A stretch of DNA of 39,936 nucleotides, taken from the NCBI GenBank assembly GCA_016649615.1, contig JAENXK010000007.1, positions 1 through 39,936 on the forward strand, in the 5' to 3' direction. Positions 7,850 through 15,397 of this stretch are shown here, piece after piece. The DNA comes from Thermoleophilia bacterium. GTDB lineage: Bacteria > Actinomycetota > Thermoleophilia > Solirubrobacterales > 70-9. Made by a program: the position numbers and the translations under genes. The first letter of the stretch is position 1; each line of letters begins with the position of its first letter. The notes under the pieces are model-generated. The model searched no databases, had not been told where the DNA came from, and saw nothing but the letters and a program-made list of their open reading frames with translations.

Positions 7850-8560
7850 TCAGTGGTCGATTTCGACGGCACGCGGTTCGGCGGCCGTAGCCGATTCCAC
7901 AGCTCGGCCGAGCAGGAATCCGGCGAGGGCCAGGTCAGAGGGTACGGTCACTTTGATGTTTTCCGGCGGCCCGTCAACCACGCCGACCGAGCCGCCGTCT
8001 GATTCGATCAGTGATGCGTCGTCGGTCGCCCCTTCGTGGCTGCCGCTCCTGATCGCCCGTCGAAGGGCGGCGGTCCTGCACACTTGAGGCGTCTGGGCGG
8101 CCCGCAGCTCGCTCCGGTCCAGGGTCTCTTCGATCCGTCCGCAGCGGCCGACCCGCTTGACCGTATCGGTCACCGGTGCGGCTGCGATCACCGCGTCGAG
8201 CTCCGGCGAGTCCTCCAGAGCAGCGATCGACGCGTCGATCAGGGCGGATGTGACCAATGGCCGGGCGGCATCGTGAATCAGCACGATCCCGGTCTCCACC
8301 GCCTCCAGTCCGGCCGACACCGAGAGCGCGCGGGTCGCCCCGCCAGCGGTCAGGATCCGGCCATCCCCTTCGAAATCGTGCTCACGGCCGGGTGGCACGG
8401 CGATCACGATCGGGCCGATCCGGGCAGCTCTGCGGCAGGCGTCAAGCGACCACTCGAATAGCGGTCGCCCGGCCAGATCGACCAGCGCCTTGGGGCCGTC
8501 GGATCCGAGCCTCAGCCCGGACCCGGCGGCCACGATCAGCGCGGTGACGTCCGGGGTCAT
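7850..8560 (-). CDS. ispD: 2-C-methyl-D-erythritol 4-phosphate cytidylyltransferase
   Basis: A 236-residue MEP-pathway enzyme that joins CTP and methylerythritol 4-phosphate to make CDP-ME. The nucleotide-binding signature AAGSGLRLGSDGPKAL is near the N-terminus, followed by HDAARPLV, APVTDTVKR and AAQTPQVCRTAALR, all typical of IspD. The C-terminal PPENIKVTVPSDLALA is the usual ending. It is 26 nt after carD and shares its strand, the carD-ispD adjacency known from M. tuberculosis. The start is ATG at 8560. Confidence 0.96.
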   Translation of the reverse strand: MTPDVTALIVAAGSGLRLGSDGPKALVDLAGRPLFEWSLDACRRAARIGPIVIAVPPGREHDFEGDGRILTAGGATRALSVSAGLEAVETGIVLIHDAARPLVTSALIDASIAALEDSPELDAVIAAAPVTDTVKRVGRCGRIEETLDRSELRAAQTPQVCRTAALRRAIRSGSHEGATDDASLIESDGGSVGVVDGPPENIKVTVPSDLALAGFLLGRAVESATAAEPRAVEIDH

Positions 8561-8586
8561 TCAGCCGGCCCGCCGGACAACCGGGA

Positions 8587-9153
8587 TCAGACGGCTGCTG
8601 CGGCGGCGACAGAGGCTTCGAAGCGCTCTTCGAGCAGGCCGTCGAGATACTCCTCGGCTCCCTCTTCGTCCGTGTCGAGCGCGTACATGAACTCCGAGGC
8701 GAGGATCTTCTTGGCCCGGGTGTACATCTGCTTCTCGCCGGTCGAAAGACCCTTTTCCATCTCTCGCAGGGCGAGGTTGCGAACCACCTCGGCCAGCTCG
8801 AAGACGTCGCCGGTCTTGATCTTTTCCTTGTTGTACTTGAAGCGCCGGTTCCAGTTCTTGGGCATGTCCGAGACCTCGTCGGAAAGCACCGAGATCACCT
8901 TCTTGATCTCGTCCTCGTCGATCACCCTCCGGAGCCCGGCCACGCCGGCGTTCTCGGTCGGGACCTTTACGGTCAGATCGTTGTGCAGGATCTTGATCGT
9001 CAGGTACTCGCGTGTCTCGCCGAGAAGCTCGGCGCTCTCTTTCTTGAGCACGATTCCGGCACCGTGGTGGGGGTAGACGACCTTCTCCCCGACCTCAAAA
9101 TCGCAGACGTACGGGACGATCTCGATCTCTTCGTCCTCAATTGCTTCATTCAC
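8587..9153 (-). CDS. carD: CarD-family RNA polymerase-binding regulator
   Basis: A CarD/CdnL/TRCF-type protein of 188 residues counted from the GTG at 9153. The N-terminal Tudor-like domain that binds the RNA polymerase beta subunit contains FEVGEKVVYPHHGAGIV. The helical C-terminal half, which contacts promoter DNA, contains RRFKYNKEKIKTGD and LSTGEKQMYTRAKKILASEF. In mycobacteria CarD stabilises open complexes, notably at rRNA promoters, and is essential. The start is uncertain: GTG at 9153 lies 24 nt from the only good Shine-Dalgarno site, AAAGGAG at 9184-9178, while an in-frame ATT at 9171 sits 6 nt from it. A tail of repeated Ala ends the protein. It follows disA. Confidence 0.93.
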   Translation of the reverse strand: MNEAIEDEEIEIVPYVCDFEVGEKVVYPHHGAGIVLKKESAELLGETREYLTIKILHNDLTVKVPTENAGVAGLRRVIDEDEIKKVISVLSDEVSDMPKNWNRRFKYNKEKIKTGDVFELAEVVRNLALREMEKGLSTGEKQMYTRAKKILASEFMYALDTDEEGAEEYLDGLLEERFEASVAAAAAV

Positions 9154-9177
9154 TGCTGCTGAATCGGAAATCAGATG

Positions 9178-9184
9178 CTCCTTT
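9178..9184 (-). promoter_or_regulatory. Shine-Dalgarno site of carD, oddly placed
   Basis: AAAGGAG on the minus strand is a strong ribosome-binding site, but the first codon at a normal distance in the carD frame is ATT (9171-9169) or CTG (9174-9172). The nearest GTG is 24 nt away. Either carD uses a rare start or the leader is folded to shorten the gap. Confidence 0.5.
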
Positions 9185-9194
9185 GTTTCGTAGT

Positions 9195-9214
9195 TGACGG
9201 CGACTACGCCGTCA
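9195..9214 (-). terminator. Hairpin at the disA stop codon
   Basis: TGACGGCG (9214-9207) pairs perfectly with CGCCGTCA (9202-9195) around a 4-nt loop. The disA stop codon TGA forms the first three bases of the stem. No U-run follows, so it may be a weak terminator, an attenuator or a processing site between disA and carD. Confidence 0.45.
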
Positions 9215-10324
9215 GGTGTTCAAAAAATGGTCAGTGGGGACGAACTCCTGCAGCCGTCGCACGCCTTCGCGGATCTCCTTCGCCCGCACCGGCCCGACTC
9301 CGTCGACCGCGGCCAGTTCCTCATCCGAGGAAGCCAGGACCCCGTCGAGGCTGCCGAACTGATGCACGATCTTCTGGATCACCAGCTTGGGAAGCCGGGG
9401 AACCCCGCTGAGCAGCCGGTAACCGCGCGGCTCGATCGGGAAGTCGAGGGTGTTGACTTTGCGGTCGTAGCCGATGATTTCGGCCAGCCGGCCGAAATCG
9501 AGAACCTCGTGATGGGAGAGCGCCGAGATCTGTTCGGTCACGAACTGCAGGTTTTCCTCGGTGTCCTCCATCGAGTAGTCGCGAATCAGCGCCGCGCGGT
9601 CGGCGGCCACTCCGAACATGGTCTCCTCGAGCTGCATTTCGATCAGTCGGCCTTCGGTCCCCAACTCGACAATGTAGCGCTCGACCTCAAGCGCCATGCG
9701 CGAGACGAGCTCCGATCGCTGAAGCACCGAAAGCGCGTCGTAGAGAGCGACCCCGTCGGTGAACTCAGACCGGGTCAGTCGCTGCGAAAGCTCATCGAGC
9801 CGGCTGCGGTATTTCTCGAGAGCGGCCAGGGCCTGGTTCGACTTGGCCAGAACCGACGGGATGTCCTGCAGGATGTACTTGATTCCGTCGAGGTAGAGCG
9901 AAACCACATCGCGCCGCTGGGAGATCGCGATCACCAGGGCGTCTACCTGCTTCGAGATCCGCTCGGCTGTCCGGTGGCGGGTCCCGGTCTCGCTGGAGTG
10001 GATCGTCGGGTCGGGCATCATCTGGACGTTGACCCAGTCGATCCTGCTCGCGTCAGAGTTGATCAGGATCGCACCGTCCATCTTCGCCACCTGGTAGAGC
10101 ATCGCCGGGCTGTAGTCGATGTCCAGCCTGATTCCTCCGGAAAGCATGAAGGCGAGGTCCTCCGTTTCGCCGACCACGATCAGCCCGCCGGTACGGGCAT
10201 GGACGATGTTGTCGATGCCCTCCCGGAGTGCGGTACCCGGTGCTACCGCGTAAATCGCACGGAACAACCTCGGATCCTGACGTTCCGACAGGTGCGTCAG
10301 ATCACTTTCCACCGCAGATGACAT
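9212..10324 (-). CDS. disA: DNA integrity scanning diadenylate cyclase DisA
   Basis: A 370-residue enzyme that makes c-di-AMP from two ATP and scans DNA for branched structures. The N-terminal DAC domain holds the catalytic motifs DGA (residues 83-85, in KMDGAILINSD) and GTRHRT (114-119). A helical spine follows. The C-terminal RuvA-like helix-hairpin-helix DNA-binding domain includes LASSDEELAAVDGVGPVRA. ATG at 10324 is preferred to the ATG three codons upstream, because CATAAT at 10337-10332 lies 7 nt before it and overlaps the earlier ATG. The gene lies downstream of radA, its usual partner, which in B. subtilis modulates DisA, and upstream of carD. Confidence 0.96.
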   Translation of the reverse strand: MSSAVESDLTHLSERQDPRLFRAIYAVAPGTALREGIDNIVHARTGGLIVVGETEDLAFMLSGGIRLDIDYSPAMLYQVAKMDGAILINSDASRIDWVNVQMMPDPTIHSSETGTRHRTAERISKQVDALVIAISQRRDVVSLYLDGIKYILQDIPSVLAKSNQALAALEKYRSRLDELSQRLTRSEFTDGVALYDALSVLQRSELVSRMALEVERYIVELGTEGRLIEMQLEETMFGVAADRAALIRDYSMEDTEENLQFVTEQISALSHHEVLDFGRLAEIIGYDRKVNTLDFPIEPRGYRLLSGVPRLPKLVIQKIVHQFGSLDGVLASSDEELAAVDGVGPVRAKEIREGVRRLQEFVPTDHFLNT

Positions 10325-10331
10325 CCAGCAC

Positions 10332-10337
10332 ATTATG
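10332..10337 (-). promoter_or_regulatory. -10-like hexamer for disA
   Basis: CATAAT lies 7 nt upstream of the disA ATG at 10324, with no Shine-Dalgarno sequence between them, which suits a leaderless transcript. The 150 bases between it and radA hold no gene; I see only this element. Confidence 0.45.
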
Positions 10338-10493
10338 CCAGATTTCGCTTGTTCATGCGGTCTGCCGTCTTTCTGGGTACCTCGTTGCGCTGCTTTCGGG
10401 ACCATTTCGTGCCGCATGCCGCGCTCTGAGCGGAAAACCGGGCCATTGCCCGGATTCCCGGACTTCCTGGCCAGGAACCTGTCCCTGCCGGCG

Positions 10494-11888
10494 CTACGCG
10501 GCTTCAGCGCCGGGCTTGGCCGTCGAGCCCGAAAATGCCGTTCGGAGGGCCTCGCGAACCGTGCCCGACCCGTTCAGACCTTCGATTCTTTCGCCCGAGC
10601 GGGGTCCGATCACCGGATCGAGGCCGAATTTGACCGCCTCCGTGACCCGGCGGTCGGCGTGTGCCACATACCTCAGGTCGCCGGTCAGTCCGAGCTCGCC
10701 GAAGCAGGCGAGCGGCTTTCCGTCCCTGCCGGAGAGCGCCTGGCCACGCTGGGCCGAGGCAACCGCGAGGGCGACCGCCAGGTCGGCCCCCGGCTCGTCG
10801 ATCCGCACCCCCCCGACCGCGTTTACGAAGACATCGGCTGTGCCGAGGCCGACTCCGGCGTGACGGGCCAGAACGGCCAGAATCATGCTGAGCCGGTTGC
10901 GGTCGATCCCGTTGACCACCCGGCGGGGAATCTCGAGTTCGCTCGGCGAGACCAGTGCCTGGACCTCGACCAGAACCGGCCGGGTCCCTTCCATTGAAGC
11001 CAGGATGACCGAACCCAGGGCCCCGTTCGCGTCTTCGACGAATCGGGCCGACGGGTCGCTCACCTCGGTCAGGCCCCCGGAGCGCATCTCGAATACGCCG
11101 ACCTCCGAGGTTGCCCCGAAACGGTTCTTGACCGCGCGCAGGGTGCGGTAGGTCCGCTCGCGCTCACCTTCGAACTGAAGCACGCAGTCGACCAGGTGCT
11201 CCAGCACCCGGGGACCGGCCAGACTGCCTTCCTTGGTCACGTGACCGACCAGGATCACCGCCACGTCGAGCCGCTTGGCCGTCTCGGCCAGCGAGTTTGC
11301 GGCTTCCCGGACCTGACCGACGGAGCCGGGAGCCCCGCTCAGGTCGGACCGGTGCATGGTCTGGATCGAGTCGATCACGCAGACCGCCGGACGCTCGGAC
11401 TCGATCGTCGCCAGGACGGTCTCGAGCGAGCTCTCGGCCAGCACTCTGACCTCGAGCGCCTCCGGCCCGAGCCGCTCGGCCCGGAGCCTCACCTGGGCAG
11501 GGGATTCCTCACCGGAGACGTAGAGCGCGCCGGCGCCACCGGCGCCGAGATTGGCCAGAGCCATCCCGGTCAGTGTGCTCTTACCGATCCCGGGGGACCC
11601 GCCGAGCAGGACCATCGATCCGGGAACGATGCCACCGCCGAGAACCCGGTCGAACTCGGCGATTCCGGTCCGGTGGCGGGCCGTCTCGGTTGCCACCACC
11701 TCCCTCAGCGCGACCGGCCTGCCGGCTGGGGCGGCAATCTTCTCCCGGCCGGCCTTCGGGGACCGGGCCTGCGGGGCGACCGACTCGACCAGGGTGTTCC
11801 ATTCACCACACTCCGGGCAGCGTCCGGTCCAGGCCATCGCCACGTGGCCGCAGCTCTGGCAGACATGCTGGGATCGGATCCTGGCCAT
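10494..11888 (-). CDS. radA: DNA repair protein RadA/Sms
   Basis: A 464-residue RecA-related ATPase that helps process recombination intermediates by moving on branched DNA. The N-terminal zinc finger has Cys10, Cys13, Cys24 and Cys27. Walker A is GGSPGIGKST at 96-105, and the RadA-specific KNRFG motif is at 254-258. The C-terminal Lon-protease-like domain includes GIDRNRLSMILAVLARHAG and VGGVRIDEPGADLAVALA. The length is normal. The ATG at 11888 has no Shine-Dalgarno sequence but TAGCCT lies 6 nt upstream. Downstream is disA, with a 169-nt gap that has its own -10-like element, so the pair may be transcribed separately. Confidence 0.97.
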   Translation of the reverse strand: MARIRSQHVCQSCGHVAMAWTGRCPECGEWNTLVESVAPQARSPKAGREKIAAPAGRPVALREVVATETARHRTGIAEFDRVLGGGIVPGSMVLLGGSPGIGKSTLTGMALANLGAGGAGALYVSGEESPAQVRLRAERLGPEALEVRVLAESSLETVLATIESERPAVCVIDSIQTMHRSDLSGAPGSVGQVREAANSLAETAKRLDVAVILVGHVTKEGSLAGPRVLEHLVDCVLQFEGERERTYRTLRAVKNRFGATSEVGVFEMRSGGLTEVSDPSARFVEDANGALGSVILASMEGTRPVLVEVQALVSPSELEIPRRVVNGIDRNRLSMILAVLARHAGVGLGTADVFVNAVGGVRIDEPGADLAVALAVASAQRGQALSGRDGKPLACFGELGLTGDLRYVAHADRRVTEAVKFGLDPVIGPRSGERIEGLNGSGTVREALRTAFSGSTAKPGAEAA

Positions 11889-11894
11889 TGCCTC

Positions 11895-11900
11895 AGGCTA
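11895..11900 (-). promoter_or_regulatory. -10-like hexamer for radA
   Basis: TAGCCT lies 6 nt before the radA ATG, matching a leaderless start. Confidence 0.45.
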
Positions 11901-11999
11901 AGGATCGGACAGGACAGATCTCTCCCCGCTCCCGGGATCCCTTGGGCCCGGAGGTTCCCTGCGGCCGGGAGGTCTCCCCCCGCGATCGGCACGCGAGGC

Positions 12000-12005
12000 T
12001 AGGAT
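12000..12005 (+). promoter_or_regulatory. -10-like hexamer for the 12013 membrane protein
   Basis: TAGGAT lies 7 nt before the ATG at 12013. It shares a 124-nt divergent intergenic region with the radA element. Confidence 0.45.
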
Positions 12006-12012
12006 CCCGGCC

Positions 12013-12375
12013 ATGGAAGTCATCCTCTTCATCCATGTAATCGCCATGGCCTTCTTCGTCGGCGGGCAGATCATGCTGGCGGCCACGATCGTGCCGGTCG
12101 AACGCAGTAATCCCGACCCGGCCAGAATGAAGGCGATCGCCCAGAACTTCGGCTGGGGCTCCCTGGTCGCGCTCGGCACCCTGATCTTCACCGGCATGCT
12201 GATGGCCTCGCATTACAGCCTCTGGAGCGACAGCACGCTTCACATCAAGCTGACCCTGATGATCCTCACCTTCATCTCGCTCGGGGCACACATGAAGTAC
12301 TCGAAATCCCACGCCCTGATGGGATTGACCTTTGTCCTGACCTTGAGCGTGGTCTGGTTCGGCCTGGAGCTATAG
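12013..12375 (+). CDS. Small four-helix membrane protein, CopD-like
   Basis: A 120-residue integral membrane protein with four hydrophobic segments, approximately residues 3-25, 45-64, 79-94 and 100-118. The conserved-looking His8 (FIHVIAMAFFVGGQ), a second His at HYSLWSDSTLHIKL and the overall pattern resemble small CopD/DUF2269-type membrane proteins that may bind haem or metal, but this is a weak match from memory. It heads a plus-strand run. The next gene starts 110 nt later and may have its own promoter. Start is ATG without a Shine-Dalgarno sequence. Confidence 0.7.
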   Translation: MEVILFIHVIAMAFFVGGQIMLAATIVPVERSNPDPARMKAIAQNFGWGSLVALGTLIFTGMLMASHYSLWSDSTLHIKLTLMILTFISLGAHMKYSKSHALMGLTFVLTLSVVWFGLEL

Positions 12376-12484
12376 CTCCAGCCGGTAAGGCGCCGACCAG
12401 GGAGTCCCGCGCCGACGGAGATCGCGCCGCGCCCGAACCGGCCCCCTGACCGGATACCGGGCCCTGATAGCTTGCGAATCCGAA

Positions 12485-12847
12485 ATGAATCCCGCTCAGC
12501 AGTCCCCACAGATTCCCGGCGGCTCGCCCCGTGAAATGCGCTTCCTCAACATCATCGCCGTGGTCGCGGTGATCGACGTCCTGCTGCTGATTCCGCTGAT
12601 CTGGGCTTCACGTTGGGTCGCCGACCGGCATGATCTGGTGGCGGTGCTGGGACCTGTTCACGGCTTCCTCTTCCTGGTCCTGATCGGGCTCTGCGCATAC
12701 GGCTCCCTTCAGAAATGGTGGGGCTGGTGGTTCCCTATCCTGGTGGTGGTGACGCTGGGACCGCTCGGATCGCTGATCGGTGACTGGATCGTCCGCCGGC
12801 AGCTGAAACATGAAGCACGGGCCGCGACCGGGAGCCCGGCCGCGTGA
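12485..12847 (+). CDS. DUF3817-type membrane protein
   Basis: A 120-residue protein with a short hydrophilic N-terminus (about 18 residues) and three hydrophobic segments. The motif GPVHGFLFLVLIGLCAY and the aromatic WWGWWFPILVVVTLGPLGSL match the DUF3817 family of actinobacterial membrane proteins, whose function is unknown. It ends GTGA with the start of the oligopeptidase gene, a 4-nt overlap that implies translational coupling. The ATG is preceded by TAGCTT 11 nt upstream and lacks a Shine-Dalgarno sequence. Confidence 0.8.
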   Translation: MNPAQQSPQIPGGSPREMRFLNIIAVVAVIDVLLLIPLIWASRWVADRHDLVAVLGPVHGFLFLVLIGLCAYGSLQKWWGWWFPILVVVTLGPLGSLIGDWIVRRQLKHEARAATGSPAA

Positions 12848-14658
12848 GCACGCTCGCGGAGGTGACCTGGCAACTGGACGACCTGCTTGACGATGGAACC
12901 GCCGGCGGCCCCGAATCGGCGGTCAGCGAACTGCTCGACCAGGCCGACCGGGCCTCCGCCTCGTTCGCCGAAGATTACGAAGGCAAGGTCACCGAGCTCG
13001 ACGGCCCGGGCCTGATCGAAGCGATGAACCGGCTTGCCGGGATCTCCGACCTGGCCGGGCGGGCGCTCAGCTACGCCCACCTCCGGTTCGCGGCCGACAC
13101 TGCTGATCCGGCCAACGGAGCCCTGCTCCAGATGGGGTCGGAGAGGGCGACGGCGATCCAGACCAAGCTGCTCTTCTTCGACCTCGAGTGGGCAGCCCTG
13201 GATGACGAGCGGGCCGAAGGGCTGCTGGCCACGGACGGGCTCGAATTCTGTGAGCACCACCTCCGCAACGAGCGCCGATACCGCGACCACCTGTTGAGTG
13301 CCCCCGAAGAAAAGATCGCGACCGAGTTGTCAGTCACCGGCGGCGGGGCCTGGAGCCGACTTTTCGACGAACTGACTTCGGCCCTGAGGGTCGAGCTGCC
13401 CGGCGCAGACGAGCCGGTATCGCTCGACATCGCCCTCGCCTGTCTGCACGACCCGGACCGCGAGGTCCGGCGCACCACTGCCGAAGCGGTGACCGGGGCG
13501 CTCGAGCCGGGCCTCAGGACCAGGGCCTACGTCTTCAACACCCTGCTCCAGGACAAGTCGATCAAGGACCGGCTGCGCTCCTACCCGCACTGGCTGGCGA
13601 CCCGCAACCTCTCGAACGAGGCCTCGGACGAGTCGGTCGAGGCCCTGGTCGAGGCGGTCAAGGGTCGCTACGGGCTGGCCCGGTCCTGGTACCGGACCAA
13701 GGCGAAGCTGCTCGGGATCGAGCGGCTGGCCGACTACGACCGCATGGCCGCGATCGCAACCGATGACGAGAAGATCGAGTGGAACCAGGGGCGGGAGATC
13801 GTTCAGGAGGCGTTCAGCTCGCTGTCCCCGCAGGCGGGCGAGGTGGTCGAGCGTTTCTTTGACGGTCGCTGGATCGACGCCCCTCCCGGGCCGGACAAGC
13901 GCGGCGGCGCGTTCAGCGCCTCGACCGTGCCTTCGGTTCATCCATACGTGATGCTCAATTACACCGACCGCCGCCGGGACGTGCTGACCCTGGCCCACGA
14001 ACTCGGTCACGGCCTTCACCAGACGCTGGCCGGCAAGCAGGGCATCTTCCACCAGGACACGCCGCTGACCGTGGCCGAAACCGCCTCGGTCTTCGCCGAG
14101 GAGCTCGTATTCGGTCGCCTGCTGGCCGCCGAAGAGGACCCGGCCTCGCGCCTGGGGCTGCTTTCCGAGGCGGTCGAGGGGCAGATCGCCACGGTCTTCC
14201 GCCAGATCGCGATGAACCAGTTCGAAGACCGGGTCCACACGGCCCGGCGGACCGAAGGCGAGCTGGCGGTCGAGCGTTTCAACGAACTCTGGGCCGAAAG
14301 CCAGGAAGAGCTGCTCGGCGACTCGGTCGAGCTGACCGACGGCTACCGCACCTGGTGGTCGTACGTGCCCCACTTCATCGGCTCTCCCGGCTACGTCTAC
14401 GCCTATTCCTATGGCCAGTTGCTCGCCCTGTCGGTCTACCGCCTCTACGAGGAACGGGGTGACGAGATAGTGCCGGGCTATCTCGAGATGCTCTCGGCCG
14501 GCGGCTCACGCGCGCCCGAGGAACTCGGCAAGCTGGTCGGGGTCGACCTGGCCGATCCCTCCTTCTGGAACAACGGCCTGGACCTGGTTGCCGGCCAGAT
14601 CGAAGCCGCCCAGGAAGCCGCGGAAGCGGTCATCGCCGACCGCGAAGGTGTCGTTTAG
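12844..14658 (+). CDS. M3-family oligoendopeptidase (PepF-like)
   Basis: A 604-residue zinc metallopeptidase that cuts short peptides in the cytosol. The zinc site is HELGH at residues 385-389, with Glu412 in ETASVFAEE as the expected third ligand. The C-terminal HFIGSPGYVYAYSYGQLLAL carries the Tyr-rich substrate site of M3 peptidases. The length and the N-terminal TWQLDDL fit the PepF group. No signal peptide is present. The start is GTG at 12844, overlapping the DUF3817 gene. Intracellular peptide turnover is the likely role. Confidence 0.93.
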   Translation: MSTLAEVTWQLDDLLDDGTAGGPESAVSELLDQADRASASFAEDYEGKVTELDGPGLIEAMNRLAGISDLAGRALSYAHLRFAADTADPANGALLQMGSERATAIQTKLLFFDLEWAALDDERAEGLLATDGLEFCEHHLRNERRYRDHLLSAPEEKIATELSVTGGGAWSRLFDELTSALRVELPGADEPVSLDIALACLHDPDREVRRTTAEAVTGALEPGLRTRAYVFNTLLQDKSIKDRLRSYPHWLATRNLSNEASDESVEALVEAVKGRYGLARSWYRTKAKLLGIERLADYDRMAAIATDDEKIEWNQGREIVQEAFSSLSPQAGEVVERFFDGRWIDAPPGPDKRGGAFSASTVPSVHPYVMLNYTDRRRDVLTLAHELGHGLHQTLAGKQGIFHQDTPLTVAETASVFAEELVFGRLLAAEEDPASRLGLLSEAVEGQIATVFRQIAMNQFEDRVHTARRTEGELAVERFNELWAESQEELLGDSVELTDGYRTWWSYVPHFIGSPGYVYAYSYGQLLALSVYRLYEERGDEIVPGYLEMLSAGGSRAPEELGKLVGVDLADPSFWNNGLDLVAGQIEAAQEAAEAVIADREGVV

Positions 14659-14692
14659 GGCCCCGTAATCCGCCTCTGGCAGACTTGTCCGA

Positions 14693-15388
14693 GTGAAATC
14701 GTCCCTCCTAGTCGCTTCGATCGCCCTGGCGGTCCTGATTTTCCCGGTCGCCGCACAGGCCGGGATCCAGCCGACCAAAGGCGTCGGCTGGGGTCCCCGG
14801 ACCTCGAAAGCCGCGGCCAAGCTGGTCGATCGCAACGGTTTCGAGCCTCGGCCGCAGAACCGGGCCCGCAATCACCGCGTGCCCGGCAAGAAGATGCTGC
14901 AGAGATGGCGCAAGCGCAGCGAGATGCCCTACGCCTACTCCGTCGACGGCCGCTTCCGTGGGACAACCGACGAGATCATCCAGTGGGCAGCGCGCAAGTG
15001 GGGCATCAATACGAACCTGATGCGGGCCGTGGCCACGGTCGAGTCCTGGTGGGAGATGTCCACCCGTGGCGACAGCGGCGATTCATTCGGCCTCTACCAG
15101 GTGCGCCGTCCCTATCACTGCTGGGGAAAGTGCAAGATCGCCCGTTATTACACCGCGTTCAACGCCGACTATTTCGGGGCGATAATCCGTTCCTACTACG
15201 ACGGCAAGCAGACCTGGCTACTGAGCGAGCAAGGTGGCAAGCCGTACCGGGCGGGGGACATCAAGGGAAGCCTGGGGGCGTGGTACTCGGGCCGCTGGTG
15301 GCTCCCCTCGATCCAGGAGTACCTGAACAACATCGAAGTCCGCCGCAAAGAGGGCACCTGGCACCAGCCCTACTTCGTCGGCAGGTAA
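14693..15388 (+). CDS. Secreted lytic transglycosylase/lysozyme-like protein
   Basis: A 231-residue protein with a clear signal peptide: KSS, a hydrophobic core LLVASIALAVLIFPVA and an AQA cleavage site near residue 23. The mature part contains an SLT-like fold signature, with a likely catalytic Glu in LMRAVATVESWWEMSTRGD followed by SFGLYQVRRPYHCWG, as in Gly/Leu-Tyr-Gln motifs of transglycosylases that cleave peptidoglycan glycan strands. The C-terminus is rich in Trp and Tyr. The start is GTG at 14693 with CAGACT 7 nt upstream. It converges on clpC with only 9 nt between the stop codons, so the two transcripts probably overlap. Confidence 0.75.
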   Translation: MKSSLLVASIALAVLIFPVAAQAGIQPTKGVGWGPRTSKAAAKLVDRNGFEPRPQNRARNHRVPGKKMLQRWRKRSEMPYAYSVDGRFRGTTDEIIQWAARKWGINTNLMRAVATVESWWEMSTRGDSGDSFGLYQVRRPYHCWGKCKIARYYTAFNADYFGAIIRSYYDGKQTWLLSEQGGKPYRAGDIKGSLGAWYSGRWWLPSIQEYLNNIEVRRKEGTWHQPYFVGR

Positions 15389-15397
15389 GCCGACCCG

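Noticed and set aside
14659-14692. c-di-AMP (ydaO-type) riboswitch before the cell-wall enzyme gene, suggested by the nearby disA
   Set aside because: The gap is only 34 nt, far too short for that RNA. The leader at 39257-39446 was also checked and shows no matching conserved core.
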